Source: Citrobacter koseri (GTDB lineage: Bacteria; Pseudomonadota; Gammaproteobacteria; Enterobacterales; Enterobacteriaceae). Taken from it: 64,000 bases of DNA. The stretch lies in NCBI GenBank assembly GCA_900446925.1, contig UAVY01000002.1, positions 558,001-622,000 on the forward strand, given 5' to 3'. This document shows, in pieces, positions 55,331 through 64,000 of this stretch. The notes beneath the pieces were generated by a model, which was not told the DNA's origin, did no database searches, and worked only from the letters and a program-made list of their open reading frames with translations. Position 1 is the stretch's first letter. Every line of letters begins with the position of its first letter. Both the position numbers and the translations under genes were made by a program.

Positions 55331-58300
55331 ATGTCTGAACCACGTTTCGTCCACCTGCGGGTGCACAGCGACTACTCCATGATCGATGGGCTGGCGAAAA
55401 CCGGGCCGCTGGTAAAAAAGGCGGCCGCGTTAGGCATGCCTGCGCTGGCGATCACCGATTTTACTAACCTTTGCGGTCTGGTGAAGTTCTACGGAACGGG
55501 CCACGGCGCAGGGATTAAGCCTATTGTTGGCGCTGATTTCCATGTTCGCGGCACTCCGCTGGGAGATGAACTCTGCCAGTTGACCGTGCTGGCGGCAAAT
55601 AATACGGCTATCAGAATCTTACTCTGTTGATCTCAAAAGCCTATCAGCGTGGCTATGGCGCAGAAGGGCCGGTGATCGACAGGGAATGGCTGACTGAATT
55701 AAAAGACGGTCTGATTTTGCTTTCCGGTGGCCGGATGGGCGATGTGGGCCGCAGTTTGTTGCGCGGCAACAGTGCGCTGGTGGACGAATGCGTCGCCTTC
55801 TATGAAGAACATTTCTCCGACCGCTACTATCTGGAGCTGATCCGTACGGGTCGGCAGGATGAGGAAACGTATCTGCATGCGGCGGTTGAGCTGGCGGAAA
55901 CGCGTGGCTTGCCGGTTGTCGCAACGAATGATGTCCGCTTTATTAACAGCGAGGACTTTGACGCGCACGAAATCCGCGTGGCTATTCACGATGGTTTTAC
56001 GCTCGACGATCCTAAACGCCCGCGTAACTATTCGCCGCAGCAATATATGCGTAGCGAAGACGAGATGTGCGAACTGTTCTCCGACATCCCGGAAGCGCTG
56101 GAAAACAGCGTTGAGATAGCCAAACGCTGTAACGTGACCGTCCGTCTGGGCGAATACTTCCTGCCGCAGTTTCCGACGGGCGACATGACCACCGAAGACT
56201 TCCTGGTCAAGAAATCGAAAGAGGGTCTGGAAGAACGTCTCGAATTCCTGTTCCCTGACGAAGCGGTGCGTAAAGAGAAGCGTCCCCCCTATGACGAACG
56301 TCTGGACATTGAACTTCAGGTTATTAACCAGATGGGGTTCCCTGGCTACTTCCTCATCGTGATGGAGTTTATCCAGTGGTCGAAAGATAACGGCGTACCG
56401 GTAGGGCCGGGGCGCGGTTCCGGTGCGGGGTCGCTGGTGGCCTATGCGCTGAAAATTACCGACCTTGATCCACTGGAATTCGACCTGCTGTTCGAACGTT
56501 TCCTTAACCCGGAACGTGTCTCCATGCCTGACTTCGACGTTGACTTCTGTATGGAGAAACGCGACCAGGTTATCGAACACGTAGCGGATATGTACGGCCG
56601 CGATGCGGTATCTCAGATTATTACCTTCGGTACGATGGCGGCGAAAGCGGTTATCCGCGACGTGGGGCGCGTGCTGGGGCACCCGTACGGTTTCGTGGAT
56701 CGTATCTCGAAGCTGGTGCCGCCTGACCCAGGCATGACGCTGGCGAAAGCGTTTGAGGCGGAACCGCAACTGCCGGAAATTTACGAGGCGGATGAGGAAG
56801 TTAAAGCGCTGATCGATATGGCGCGCAAGCTGGAAGGCGTCACGCGTAACGCCGGTAAGCACGCCGGTGGCGTGGTTATCGCGCCGACCAAAATCACCGA
56901 TTTTGCGCCGCTGTACTGTGATGAGGCCGGCCAGCACCCGGTAACGCAGTTTGATAAAAACGACGTGGAATACGCCGGGCTGGTCAAATTCGACTTCCTG
57001 GGGCTGCGTACGCTCACCATCATTAACTGGGCGCTGGAGATGATCAACGCCCGCCGCGAGAAGAATGGCGAACCGCCGTTGGATATCGCGGCGATCCCGC
57101 TGGATGACAAGAAAAGTTTCGACATGCTGCAACGCTCGGAAACCACGGCGGTCTTCCAGCTTGAATCCCGTGGCATGAAAGATCTGATTAAGCGTCTGCA
57201 ACCTGACTGCTTCGAAGATATGATCGCGCTGGTGGCGTTGTTCCGCCCCGGCCCGTTGCAGTCGGGCATGGTGGATAACTTCATCGACCGTAAGCATGGC
57301 CGTGAAGAGATTTCCTATCCAGACGTGCAATGGCAGCATGAAAGCCTGAAACCCGTACTGGAGCCGACCTACGGCATCATCCTGTACCAGGAACAGGTTA
57401 TGCAGATTGCCCAGGTGCTTTCCGGTTACACTCTTGGCGGCGCGGATATGCTGCGTCGTGCGATGGGTAAGAAAAAGCCGGAAGAGATGGCGAAACAACG
57501 TTCCGTCTTTGAAGAGGGCGCCAGAAAGAACGGCATCGACGGCGAGCTGGCGATAAAAATCTTCGACCTGGTGGAAAAGTTCGCCGGGTACGGGTTTAAC
57601 AAATCGCACTCCGCCGCCTATGCGCTGGTGTCTTACCAGACGCTGTGGCTGAAAGCGCACTACCCGGCAGAGTTTATGGCGGCGGTAATGACCGCCGATA
57701 TGGACAACACCGAAAAAGTGGTCGGTCTGGTGGATGAATGCTGGCGCATGGGGCTTAAAATCCTGCCGCCGGATATCAATTCAGGGCTGTATCACTTCCA
57801 CGTTAACGACGACGGCGAAATTGTTTACGGCATCGGCGCGATCAAAGGCGTGGGTGAAGGCCCGATTGAAGCTATCATCGAGGCGCGCAATAAAGACGGT
57901 TACTTCCGCGAACTGTTTGATTTATGCGCCCGCACGGACACGAAAAAGCTCAACCGCCGGGTACTGGAAAAACTGATCATGTCCGGGGCGTTTGACCGCC
58001 TTGGGCCGCACCGCGCCGCGCTGGATGAACTCGCTGGGCGACGCGCTGAAAGCCGCCGATCAGCATGCCAAAGCGGGAAGCGATTGGGCAGGCGGATATG
58101 TTTGGCGTACTGGCGGAAGAGCCGGAACAAATTGAACAATCCTATGCCAGCTGCCAGCCGTGGCCGGAACAGGTGGTGCTGGACGGGGAACGTGAAACGT
58201 TGGGGCTTTACCTGACGGGACACCCCTATCAATCAGTATTTAAAAGAAATTGAGCGCTATGTCGGAGGCTACCGGCTGAAAGACATGCATCCGACAGAAC

Positions 58301-58816
58301 GTGGTAAAGTCACCACGGCTGCGGGGCTCGTGATTGCTGCAAGGGTTATGGTCACCAAGCGCGGCAATCGTATCGGCATCTGTACGCTGGATGACCGCTC
58401 TGGACGTCTGGAAGTTATGCTGTTTACCGACGCTCTGGATAAATATCAGCAATTGCTGGAAAAAGACCGCATACTTATCGTCAGCGGACAGGTCAGCTTT
58501 GATGACTTCAGCGGCGGGCTTAAAATGATGGCCCGTGAAGTCATGGATATTGACGAAGCCCGGGAAAAATATGCTCGCGGGCTTGCTATCTCGCTGACGG
58601 ACAGGCAAATTGATGACCAGCTTTTAAACCGACTCCGTCAGTCTCTGGAACCCCACCGCTCGGGGACAATTCCAGTACATCTCTACTATCAGAGGGCGGA
58701 TGCACGCGCGCGGTTGCGTTTTGGCGCGACGTGGCGTGTCTCTCCGAGCGATCGTTTTGCTAAACGATCTCCGTGGCCTCATTGGTTCGGAGCAGGTGGA
58801 ACTGGAGTTTGACTAA
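55331..58816 (+). CDS. dnaE: DNA polymerase III alpha subunit, five frameshifts
   Basis: Replicative polymerase. PHP domain ([13 protein letters not shown]), palm with catalytic Asp residues in [29 protein letters not shown], fingers, OB fold ([19 protein letters not shown]) and C-terminal tau-binding tail. Breaks: missing G at 55606-55607, extra G at 58023-58024, extra G in 58075-58077, extra base in 58223-58227, extra T in 58755-58758. Correcting all gives 1160 residues ending QVELEFD at 58816, the exact E. coli length. Essential gene, so read errors. Confidence 0.96.
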
Positions 58817-58828
58817 TACAGGAATACT

Positions 58829-59788
58829 ATGAGTCTGAATTTCCTTGATTTTGAACAGCCGATTGCAGAGCTGGAAGCGAAAATCGATTCTCTGACAGCG
58901 GTAAGCCGCCAGGACGAGAAACTGGATATTAATATCGATGAAGAAGTGCATCGTCTGCGTGAAAAAAGCGTAGAACTGACGCGCAAAATCTTTGCCGATC
59001 TTGGCGCATGGCAGGTTGCTCAACTGGCGCGCCATCCGCAACGTCCATACACCCTGGATTATGTTCGCCTGGCGTTTGATGAATTTGACGAACTGGCGGG
59101 CGATCGCGCCTATGCGGATGATAAAGCTATCGTCGGCGGCATCGCGCGTCTGGATGGTCGTCCAGTGATGATTATTGGTCATCAGAAAGGCCGTGAAACG
59201 AAAGAGAAAATCCGTCGTAACTTCGGCATGCCGGCACCTGAAGGGTATCGCAAAGCGCTGCGTCTGATGGAAATGGCTGAGCGTTTCAACATGCCGATCA
59301 TTACCTTTATCGACACCCCTGGCGCTTACCCTGGCGTGGGCGCGGAAGAACGCGGTCAGTCTGAAGCGATCGCACGTAACCTGCGTGAAATGTCACGCCT
59401 GAGCGTACCGGTGATTTGTACCGTTATCGGCGAAGGGGGTTCCGGCGGCGCGCTGGCGATTGGCGTGGGCGATAAAGTGAATATGTTGCAGTACAGCACC
59501 TATTCCGTTATCTCCCCGGAAGGCTGTGCGTCCATTCTGTGGAAAAGCGCGGACAAAGCGCCGCTGGCCGCAGAAGCGATGGGTATTATCGCGCCGCGCC
59601 TGAAAGAGCTGAAGCTGATTGATTCCATCATTCAGGAACCGCTGGGTGGCGCGCACCGTAACCCGGAAGCGATGGCGGCTTCTCTGAAAGCGCAACTGCT
59701 GGCCGATCTCGCCGATCTCGACGTGTTGAGCAAAGACGATTTGAAAAACCGTCGTTATCAGCGCCTGATGAGCTACGGCTACGCGTAA
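58829..59788 (+). CDS. accA: Acetyl-CoA carboxylase carboxyltransferase alpha subunit
   Basis: With AccD moves carboxyl from biotin to acetyl-CoA, giving malonyl-CoA for fatty acids. 319 residues, intact. Crotonase-like fold with [32 protein letters not shown] and [15 protein letters not shown] (oxyanion glycines). Starts 12 bases after dnaE and is the last gene of the lipid A/replication block. Confidence 0.98.
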   Translation: MSLNFLDFEQPIAELEAKIDSLTAVSRQDEKLDINIDEEVHRLREKSVELTRKIFADLGAWQVAQLARHPQRPYTLDYVRLAFDEFDELAGDRAYADDKAIVGGIARLDGRPVMIIGHQKGRETKEKIRRNFGMPAPEGYRKALRLMEMAERFNMPIITFIDTPGAYPGVGAEERGQSEAIARNLREMSRLSVPVICTVIGEGGSGGALAIGVGDKVNMLQYSTYSVISPEGCASILWKSADKAPLAAEAMGIIAPRLKELKLIDSIIQEPLGGAHRNPEAMAASLKAQLLADLADLDVLSKDDLKNRRYQRLMSYGYA

Positions 59789-59798
59789 ACATCATCAA

Positions 59799-59826
59799 TG
59801 CCCGATGGCGCTTGCGCTTATCGGAC
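59799..59826. repeat. Single REP-like unit after accA
   Basis: One REP-type hairpin, tgcccgatggcgcttgcgc then ttatcggaca; no partner unit is seen. It lies just before the accA terminator. Confidence 0.65.
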
Positions 59827-59833
59827 ATGGAGT

Positions 59834-59866
59834 AAAAAGGGTCACATTTTGTGGCCCTTTTTTTTA
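59834..59866 (+). terminator. Terminator after accA
   Basis: Hairpin aaaagggtcaca/tgtggccctttt (one G:T-type mismatch) with a T-rich tail, 46 bases after the accA stop. It closes the long plus-strand block. Confidence 0.85.
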
Positions 59867-59917
59867 CCTGCGGTTTGACCAGACTATGATTAGCTAAGGT
59901 TTTTCCAGGAGGAACGC

Positions 59918-62056
59918 ATGAATATCATTGCCATCATGGGGCCGCATGGCGTTTTTTATAAAGACGAACCCATCAAGGAACTTGAGCTTGCCCTACAGTC
60001 GCAGGGGTTTCAGATTATCTGGCCGCAAAATAGCGTCGACCTGCTGAAATTCATTGAACACAATCCGCGAATCTGTGGCGTCATTTTTGACTGGGATGAG
60101 TACAGCCTCGATTTGTGTAGCGATATCAACCAGCTAAATGAATACCTGCCGTTGTATGCGTTTATCAATACGCATTCGACGATGGATGTCAGCGTGCATG
60201 ATATGCGTATGGCACTGTGGTTTTTTGAATACGCGCTCGGCCAGTCAGAAGATATTGCGACGCGCATCCGCCAGTATACGAATGAATACCTTGATAACAT
60301 CACGCCGCCGTTCACCCGGGCGCTGTTTACCTATGTGAAAGAGGGAAAATACACCTTTTGCACGCCGGGGCATATGGCGGGAACGGCGTACCAGAAAAGC
60401 CCGATTGGCTGCCTGTTTTATGACTTCTTCGGGGGGAATACGCTAAAAGCGGATGTGTCTATTTCCGTGACCGAACTGGGGTCGCTGCTGGACCATACCG
60501 GGCCGCACCTGGAGGCGGAAGAATATATTGCCCGCACCTTCGGCGCCGAGCAGAGTTATATGGTGACCAACGGCACCTCCACATCGAACAAAATTGTCGG
60601 CATGTACGCGGCGCCGTCGGGCAGCACGCTGCTGATTGACCGCAACTGCCATAAATCTCTCGCGCACCTGTTGATGATGAGCGATGTGGTGCCTCTCTGG
60701 CTGAAACCCACGCGCAACGCACTCGGTATTCTGGGGGGCATTCCTAAGCGTGAATTTACGCGTGAGAGTATTGAACATAAGGTTTCGGAGACGGCGCAGG
60801 CGCAGTGGCCGGTACATGCGGTTATCACCAACTCGACCTATGACGGCCTGCTGTACAACACCAACTGGATTAAACAAACGCTGGATGTCCCTTCGATCCA
60901 TTTCGACTCGGCCTGGGTGCCCTATACCCATTTTCACCCGATTTATCAGGGGAAAAGCGGGATGAGCGGCGAGCGGGTGCCGGGAAAAGTCATCTTCGAA
61001 ACGCAGTCGACGCATAAAATGCTGGCGGCGCTGTCTCAGGCATCGCTTATTCACATTAAAGGGGATTACGATGAAGATACCTTTAATGAAGCGTTTATGA
61101 TGCACACCTCAACATCGCCAAGCTACCCCATCGTGGCGTCGATTGAGACGGCTGCGGCAATGCTGCGTGGCAATCCGGGTAAACGATTGATCAATCGCTC
61201 CGTGGAGCGGGCGCTTCATTTTCGCAAAGAGGTACAGCGGCTGCGCGAAGAGTCGGAAGGCTGGTTCTTTGATATCTGGCAACCGGAAGAGGTGGATGAA
61301 GCGGAATGCTGGCCCGTTGCGCCCGGCGAGGAGTGGCACGGTTTTACCGATGCGGATGCCGACCATATGTTTCTCGATCCGGTGAAAGTCACCATTTTGA
61401 CGCCCGGTATGGATGAACAGGGCAACATGAGCGAGGAGGGGATTCCCGCCGCGCTGGTGGCGAAGTTCCTTGATGAGCGCGGCGTGGTGGTAGAAAAAAC
61501 CGGGCCTTATAACCTGCTGTTCCTGTTCAGTATTGGTATTGATAAAACCCGGGCGATGGGATTGCTGCGCGGCCTGACGGAGTTTAAACGCGCTTACGAT
61601 CTTAATCTGCGCGTTAAAAATATGCTGCCGGATCTGTACGCCGAAGATCCCGATTTTTATCGTAATATGCGGATTCAGGATCTGGCGCAGGGTATCCATA
61701 AACTGATCCGCCAGTACGATCTTTCCGGGTTGATGTTACGGGCGTTCGACACATTGCCCGAAATGAAAATGACGCCGCATCAGGCCTGGCAGAGGCAGAT
61801 AAAAGGCGAAGTGGAGACCATCGCGATTGATCAACTGGTGGGGCGTATTTCCGCCAGTATGGTGCTGCCGTATCCGCCTGGCGTGCCGTTGCTGATGCCG
61901 GGGGAGATGATCACCGAAGCGAGCCGCGCGGTACTCGATTTTCTGCTGATGCTGTGTTCCATCGGCCACCATTACCCTGGCTTTGAGACCGATATTCATG
62001 GCGCAAAACAGGATGAAGATGGCGTTTACCGAGTGAGAGTCTTAAAAACGGCATGA
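59918..62056 (+). CDS. ldcC: Lysine decarboxylase LdcC (constitutive/biosynthetic)
   Basis: PLP enzyme that makes cadaverine and CO2 from lysine. 712 residues: N-terminal flavodoxin-like wing (MNIIAIMGPHG), PLP fold with the Schiff-base Lys in ETQSTHKMLAALS, SDAxW-type HFDSAWVPY, C-terminal domain. The site after accA identifies it as ldcC rather than the acid-induced cadA. AGGAGG ribosome site seven bases before ATG 59918. Intact. Confidence 0.95.
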   Translation: MNIIAIMGPHGVFYKDEPIKELELALQSQGFQIIWPQNSVDLLKFIEHNPRICGVIFDWDEYSLDLCSDINQLNEYLPLYAFINTHSTMDVSVHDMRMALWFFEYALGQSEDIATRIRQYTNEYLDNITPPFTRALFTYVKEGKYTFCTPGHMAGTAYQKSPIGCLFYDFFGGNTLKADVSISVTELGSLLDHTGPHLEAEEYIARTFGAEQSYMVTNGTSTSNKIVGMYAAPSGSTLLIDRNCHKSLAHLLMMSDVVPLWLKPTRNALGILGGIPKREFTRESIEHKVSETAQAQWPVHAVITNSTYDGLLYNTNWIKQTLDVPSIHFDSAWVPYTHFHPIYQGKSGMSGERVPGKVIFETQSTHKMLAALSQASLIHIKGDYDEDTFNEAFMMHTSTSPSYPIVASIETAAAMLRGNPGKRLINRSVERALHFRKEVQRLREESEGWFFDIWQPEEVDEAECWPVAPGEEWHGFTDADADHMFLDPVKVTILTPGMDEQGNMSEEGIPAALVAKFLDERGVVVEKTGPYNLLFLFSIGIDKTRAMGLLRGLTEFKRAYDLNLRVKNMLPDLYAEDPDFYRNMRIQDLAQGIHKLIRQYDLSGLMLRAFDTLPEMKMTPHQAWQRQIKGEVETIAIDQLVGRISASMVLPYPPGVPLLMPGEMITEASRAVLDFLLMLCSIGHHYPGFETDIHGAKQDEDGVYRVRVLKTA

Positions 62057-62115
62057 TGGCTTGCCTGAGCGACTGCAAGGCGGGTAACGTGCTGATAACA
62101 CATTAAGGAGACGCT

Positions 62116-62505
62116 ATGCTGGGATTAAAACAGGTTCACCATATTGCGATTATCGCGACGGATTATGCGGCGAGCAAAACGTTTTATTGTGACGTACTGG
62201 GTTTCACGCTGTTGAGTGAAGCGTACCGGGAAGAACGTGATTCCTGGAAAGGCGACCTGGCGTTAAACGGGCAATATGTGATTGAGCTTTTTTCTTTTCC
62301 CTTCCCGCCTTTGCGACCGAGCCGACCGGAGGCCTGTGGTCTGCGGCATCTGGCGTTCAGCGTGGAAGACGTAGACAAAGCGGTAGCGCATCTGGAGGCG
62401 AACAACGTTAAATGCGAGCCGGTTCGCGTTGATCCGTTTACGAATAAACGTTTTACCTTTTTCAACGATCCAGACGGACTACCGCTCGAACTGTATGAGC
62501 AGTAA
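62116..62505 (+). CDS. yaeR: VOC (glyoxalase/bleomycin resistance) superfamily protein YaeR
   Basis: 129 residues, one VOC domain made of two beta-alpha-beta3 units, with likely metal ligands in QVHHIAII (His), YVIELFS (Glu), GLRHLAFSV (His) and LPLELYEQ (Glu), the glyoxalase I pattern. Activity on methylglyoxal is possible but not shown by the sequence. Between ldcC and tilS, as in E. coli; AAGGAG before the ATG. Intact. Confidence 0.93.
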   Translation: MLGLKQVHHIAIIATDYAASKTFYCDVLGFTLLSEAYREERDSWKGDLALNGQYVIELFSFPFPPLRPSRPEACGLRHLAFSVEDVDKAVAHLEANNVKCEPVRVDPFTNKRFTFFNDPDGLPLELYEQ

Positions 62506-62523
62506 AGCTTGTCATCACGGTTT

Positions 62524-62546
62524 CTGCCCGGTAACGTGCCGGGCAG
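62524..62546 (+). other. Hairpin between yaeR and tilS
   Basis: Inverted repeat ctgcccgg/ccgggcag with a 7-base loop, 18 bases after yaeR. No T-run, so read-through into tilS is likely. Confidence 0.55.
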
Positions 62547-62561
62547 TGCCACAGTTAAGCA

Positions 62562-63884
62562 ATGATCATGACAACACTCACCCTGAACGCCTCACTCCTG
62601 CCATACCGCCAGATTCTGGTGGCCTTTAGTGGTGGGCTGGATTCTACCGTACTGCTGCATCAACTGGTGCAATGGCGAGAACAGCAGCCTGATGTCACGC
62701 TGCGCGCCATCCATATTCATCATGGGTTAAGCTCTCATGCCGATAGCTGGGTGACGCATTGCGAGGCTGTGTGCCAGCAGTGGCAGGTGCCGCTGGTTGT
62801 CCGACGAGTGCAACTCCAGGATGAGGGGTTGGGGATTGAGGCTCAGGCGCGCCAGGCGCGATACGCGGCCTTTGCGCAGGCGCTGCATCCCGGTGAAGTC
62901 CTGGTCACGGCCCAGCATCTTGACGATCAATGTGAAACGTTTTTGCTGGCGTTGAAGCGCGGCAGCGGCCCGGCGGGATTGTCCGCTATGGGGGAATGCT
63001 CGTCGTTTGCCGGAACGCAGCTGATCCGCCCGCTACTTGGGGAAACCCGTGCGGCGCTGGAGCAGTGGGCAAAACGCTATGCGCTGAGCTGGATTGAGGA
63101 TGAAAGCAATCAGGATGATGCCTACGATCGTAATTTCCTGCGCCTTAGGGTGCTGCCGCTGCTGCAACAACGCTGGCCGCATTTTGCTGAAGCGACTGCC
63201 CGTAGCGCCGCGCTTTGCGCAGAACAGGAGCGCCTGCTGGATGAGCTTCTGGCAGAGGATTTAGCGGGCTGTATCACCGCTGATGGAGCGTTGCAGTTAG
63301 CGCCGTTAATGGCGATGAGCGGCCCGCGACGTGCTGCGCTATTGCGCCGCTGGCTGGCCGCGAAGCATGCGCCGATGCCTTCCCGCGACGGGCTGGAACG
63401 TATCTGGCAGGAGGTGGCGCTGGCGCGTGAGGACGCCGCTCCCTGTTTGCGCTTTGGCGAGTACGACATTCGCCGTTATCAGTCACAACTATGGTGGATA
63501 AAATCCGTTACCGGCCAAAGCGCGACGGTGATCCCGTGGCCATCGTGGCAAACACCGTTATCGCTGCCCGTTGGACTTGGGACGGTGCGGCTCGTTCCAG
63601 GAGGCGACCTGCGCATGCCGCGTGCCGAAGAGCCGGTTAGCATACGCTTTAAGGCATCTGGGTTACTGCATATTATCGGGCGTAATGGCGGGCGTAAGCT
63701 AAAGAAAATCTGGCAGGAGCTGGGCGTACCGCCCTGGCGGCGGGATACCACGCCGCTGCTGTTTTATGGCGAGACGTTGATTGCTGCCGCAGGTATTTTT
63801 GTTACCTGTGATGGTCTGGCGGAGGAGGGAGCAGGCGTCAGGCTGGAATGGAAGGAAGATACGTCGTCATCACGTAATGCCTGA
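62562..63884 (+). CDS. tilS: tRNA(Ile)-lysidine synthase
   Basis: Puts lysine on C34 of the tRNA-Ile2 anticodon (CAU), switching it from Met to Ile identity. N-type ATP pyrophosphatase motif [34 protein letters not shown], and [12 protein letters not shown], plus the C-terminal TilS domains ([16 protein letters not shown]). 440 residues from ATG 62562; an ATG six bases later (MTTLTLN) is equally plausible. Intact and essential. Confidence 0.96.
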   Translation: MIMTTLTLNASLLPYRQILVAFSGGLDSTVLLHQLVQWREQQPDVTLRAIHIHHGLSSHADSWVTHCEAVCQQWQVPLVVRRVQLQDEGLGIEAQARQARYAAFAQALHPGEVLVTAQHLDDQCETFLLALKRGSGPAGLSAMGECSSFAGTQLIRPLLGETRAALEQWAKRYALSWIEDESNQDDAYDRNFLRLRVLPLLQQRWPHFAEATARSAALCAEQERLLDELLAEDLAGCITADGALQLAPLMAMSGPRRAALLRRWLAAKHAPMPSRDGLERIWQEVALAREDAAPCLRFGEYDIRRYQSQLWWIKSVTGQSATVIPWPSWQTPLSLPVGLGTVRLVPGGDLRMPRAEEPVSIRFKASGLLHIIGRNGGRKLKKIWQELGVPPWRRDTTPLLFYGETLIAAAGIFVTCDGLAEEGAGVRLEWKEDTSSSRNA

Positions 63885-63959
63885 TGGCGCTGCGCTTATC
63901 AGGCCTACGTATCGCATGGAAAGTAGGCCGGATAAGGTGCTTGCACCGCCATCCGGCAA
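63878..63959. repeat. REP/BIME element, tilS-rof
   Basis: Inverted REP pair (tgcctgatggcgctgcgc ... atcaggcctacg and gtaggccggataaggtgc ... catccggcaa) between converging tilS and rof; the first unit overlaps the end of tilS. Confidence 0.9.
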
Positions 63960-63967
63960 CAAAAGAA

Positions 63968-64000
63968 TCAGGATTCGCTGACGATTACAGTACCGATTTT
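63968..64000 (-). CDS. rof: Rho-binding antiterminator Rof, C-terminal end only
   Basis: On the minus strand the last 33 bases read KIGTVIVSES and stop (TGA at 63968-63970). This matches the end of E. coli Rof (YaeO), which binds and inhibits Rho, and rof is the expected neighbour of tilS in convergent orientation. Only ten residues are visible, so the call rests on this match plus position. Confidence 0.75.
   Translation of the reverse strand, partial: KIGTVIVSES

Noticed and set aside
55699..57660. 653-codon open frame on the minus strand
   Set aside because: It is exactly antisense to dnaE, whose protein is fully recognisable. The translation has no recognisable motifs, no ribosome site and odd composition (rich in His, Gln, Arg), the usual shadow of a GC-rich coding strand.
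55331..58816. Programmed frameshifting or intein-like split in dnaE
   Set aside because: Five shifts in both directions at unrelated sites, no slippery heptamers with pseudoknots, no intein motifs. Correcting them gives exactly 1160 residues, so they are errors.

Overview
The window is chromosomal DNA from an enterobacterium of the Escherichia/Salmonella/Citrobacter group. The evidence is the unbroken gene order panD-panC-panB, folK-pcnB-gluQ-dksA-sfsA, thpR/hrpB-mrcB-fhuACDB, hemL/clcA-erpA/yadS-btuF-mtnN/dgt-degP-cdaR, yaeH-dapD-glnD-map/rpsB-tsf-pyrH-frr-dxr-uppS-cdsA-rseP-bamA-skp-lpxD-fabZ-lpxA-lpxB-rnhB-dnaE-accA-ldcC-yaeR-tilS/rof, with near-identical protein lengths to E. coli K-12, plus REP/BIME and ERIC repeats. 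The proteins do not match my memory of either K-12 or S. Typhimurium exactly (for example DegP, HemL, FhuA loops, BamA loop 6). Citrobacter is my leading guess, but the genus is not settled.

Layout. 1-5562: a chaperone-usher fimbrial operon on the minus strand (major pilin, chaperone, usher, three minor subunits, the last cut by the window edge). This is the only clearly accessory block. 5563-5971: AT-rich fimbrial control region and panD terminator. 5972-13218: pantothenate genes, folate HPPK, poly(A) polymerase, tRNA-Asp modification, DksA, SfsA, ThpR (all minus). 13292-24688: HrpB helicase, PBP1B and the ferrichrome uptake operon (plus). 24759-31923: HemL, ClcA, ErpA, a TRIC-type channel, vitamin B12 binding protein, MTA/SAH nucleosidase, dGTPase. 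32056-39817: DegP, CdaR, YaeH, DapD, GlnD, Map. 39975-58816: the translation/envelope superoperon (S2, EF-Ts, UMP kinase, RRF, MEP and undecaprenyl-PP synthesis, CDP-DAG synthase, RseP, BamA, Skp, lipid A genes) ending with RNase HII and DNA polymerase III alpha. 58829-64000: AccA, LdcC, YaeR, TilS and the tail of rof.

How the genes work together. The long plus-strand block couples ribosome factors with making the outer membrane: UppS and CdsA supply lipids, RseP releases sigma E, BamA/Skp fold outer-membrane proteins, LpxD/A/B build lipid A. DegP, with a clear sigma E promoter, degrades misfolded porins.

Data quality dominates the window. Twenty-two genes, including essential ones (tsf, pyrH, frr, cdsA, rseP, bamA, lpxA, lpxB, dnaE, dapD), are split by a total of about 47 small indels, mostly single-base insertions and often in homopolymers. 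Removing them restores proteins of the family length, usually to the residue. I read these as sequencing/assembly errors, so those genes are annotated here as full-span CDS with the frameshift sites given. I found no previously undescribed system: no CRISPR array, prophage, insertion sequence or unknown gene cluster.
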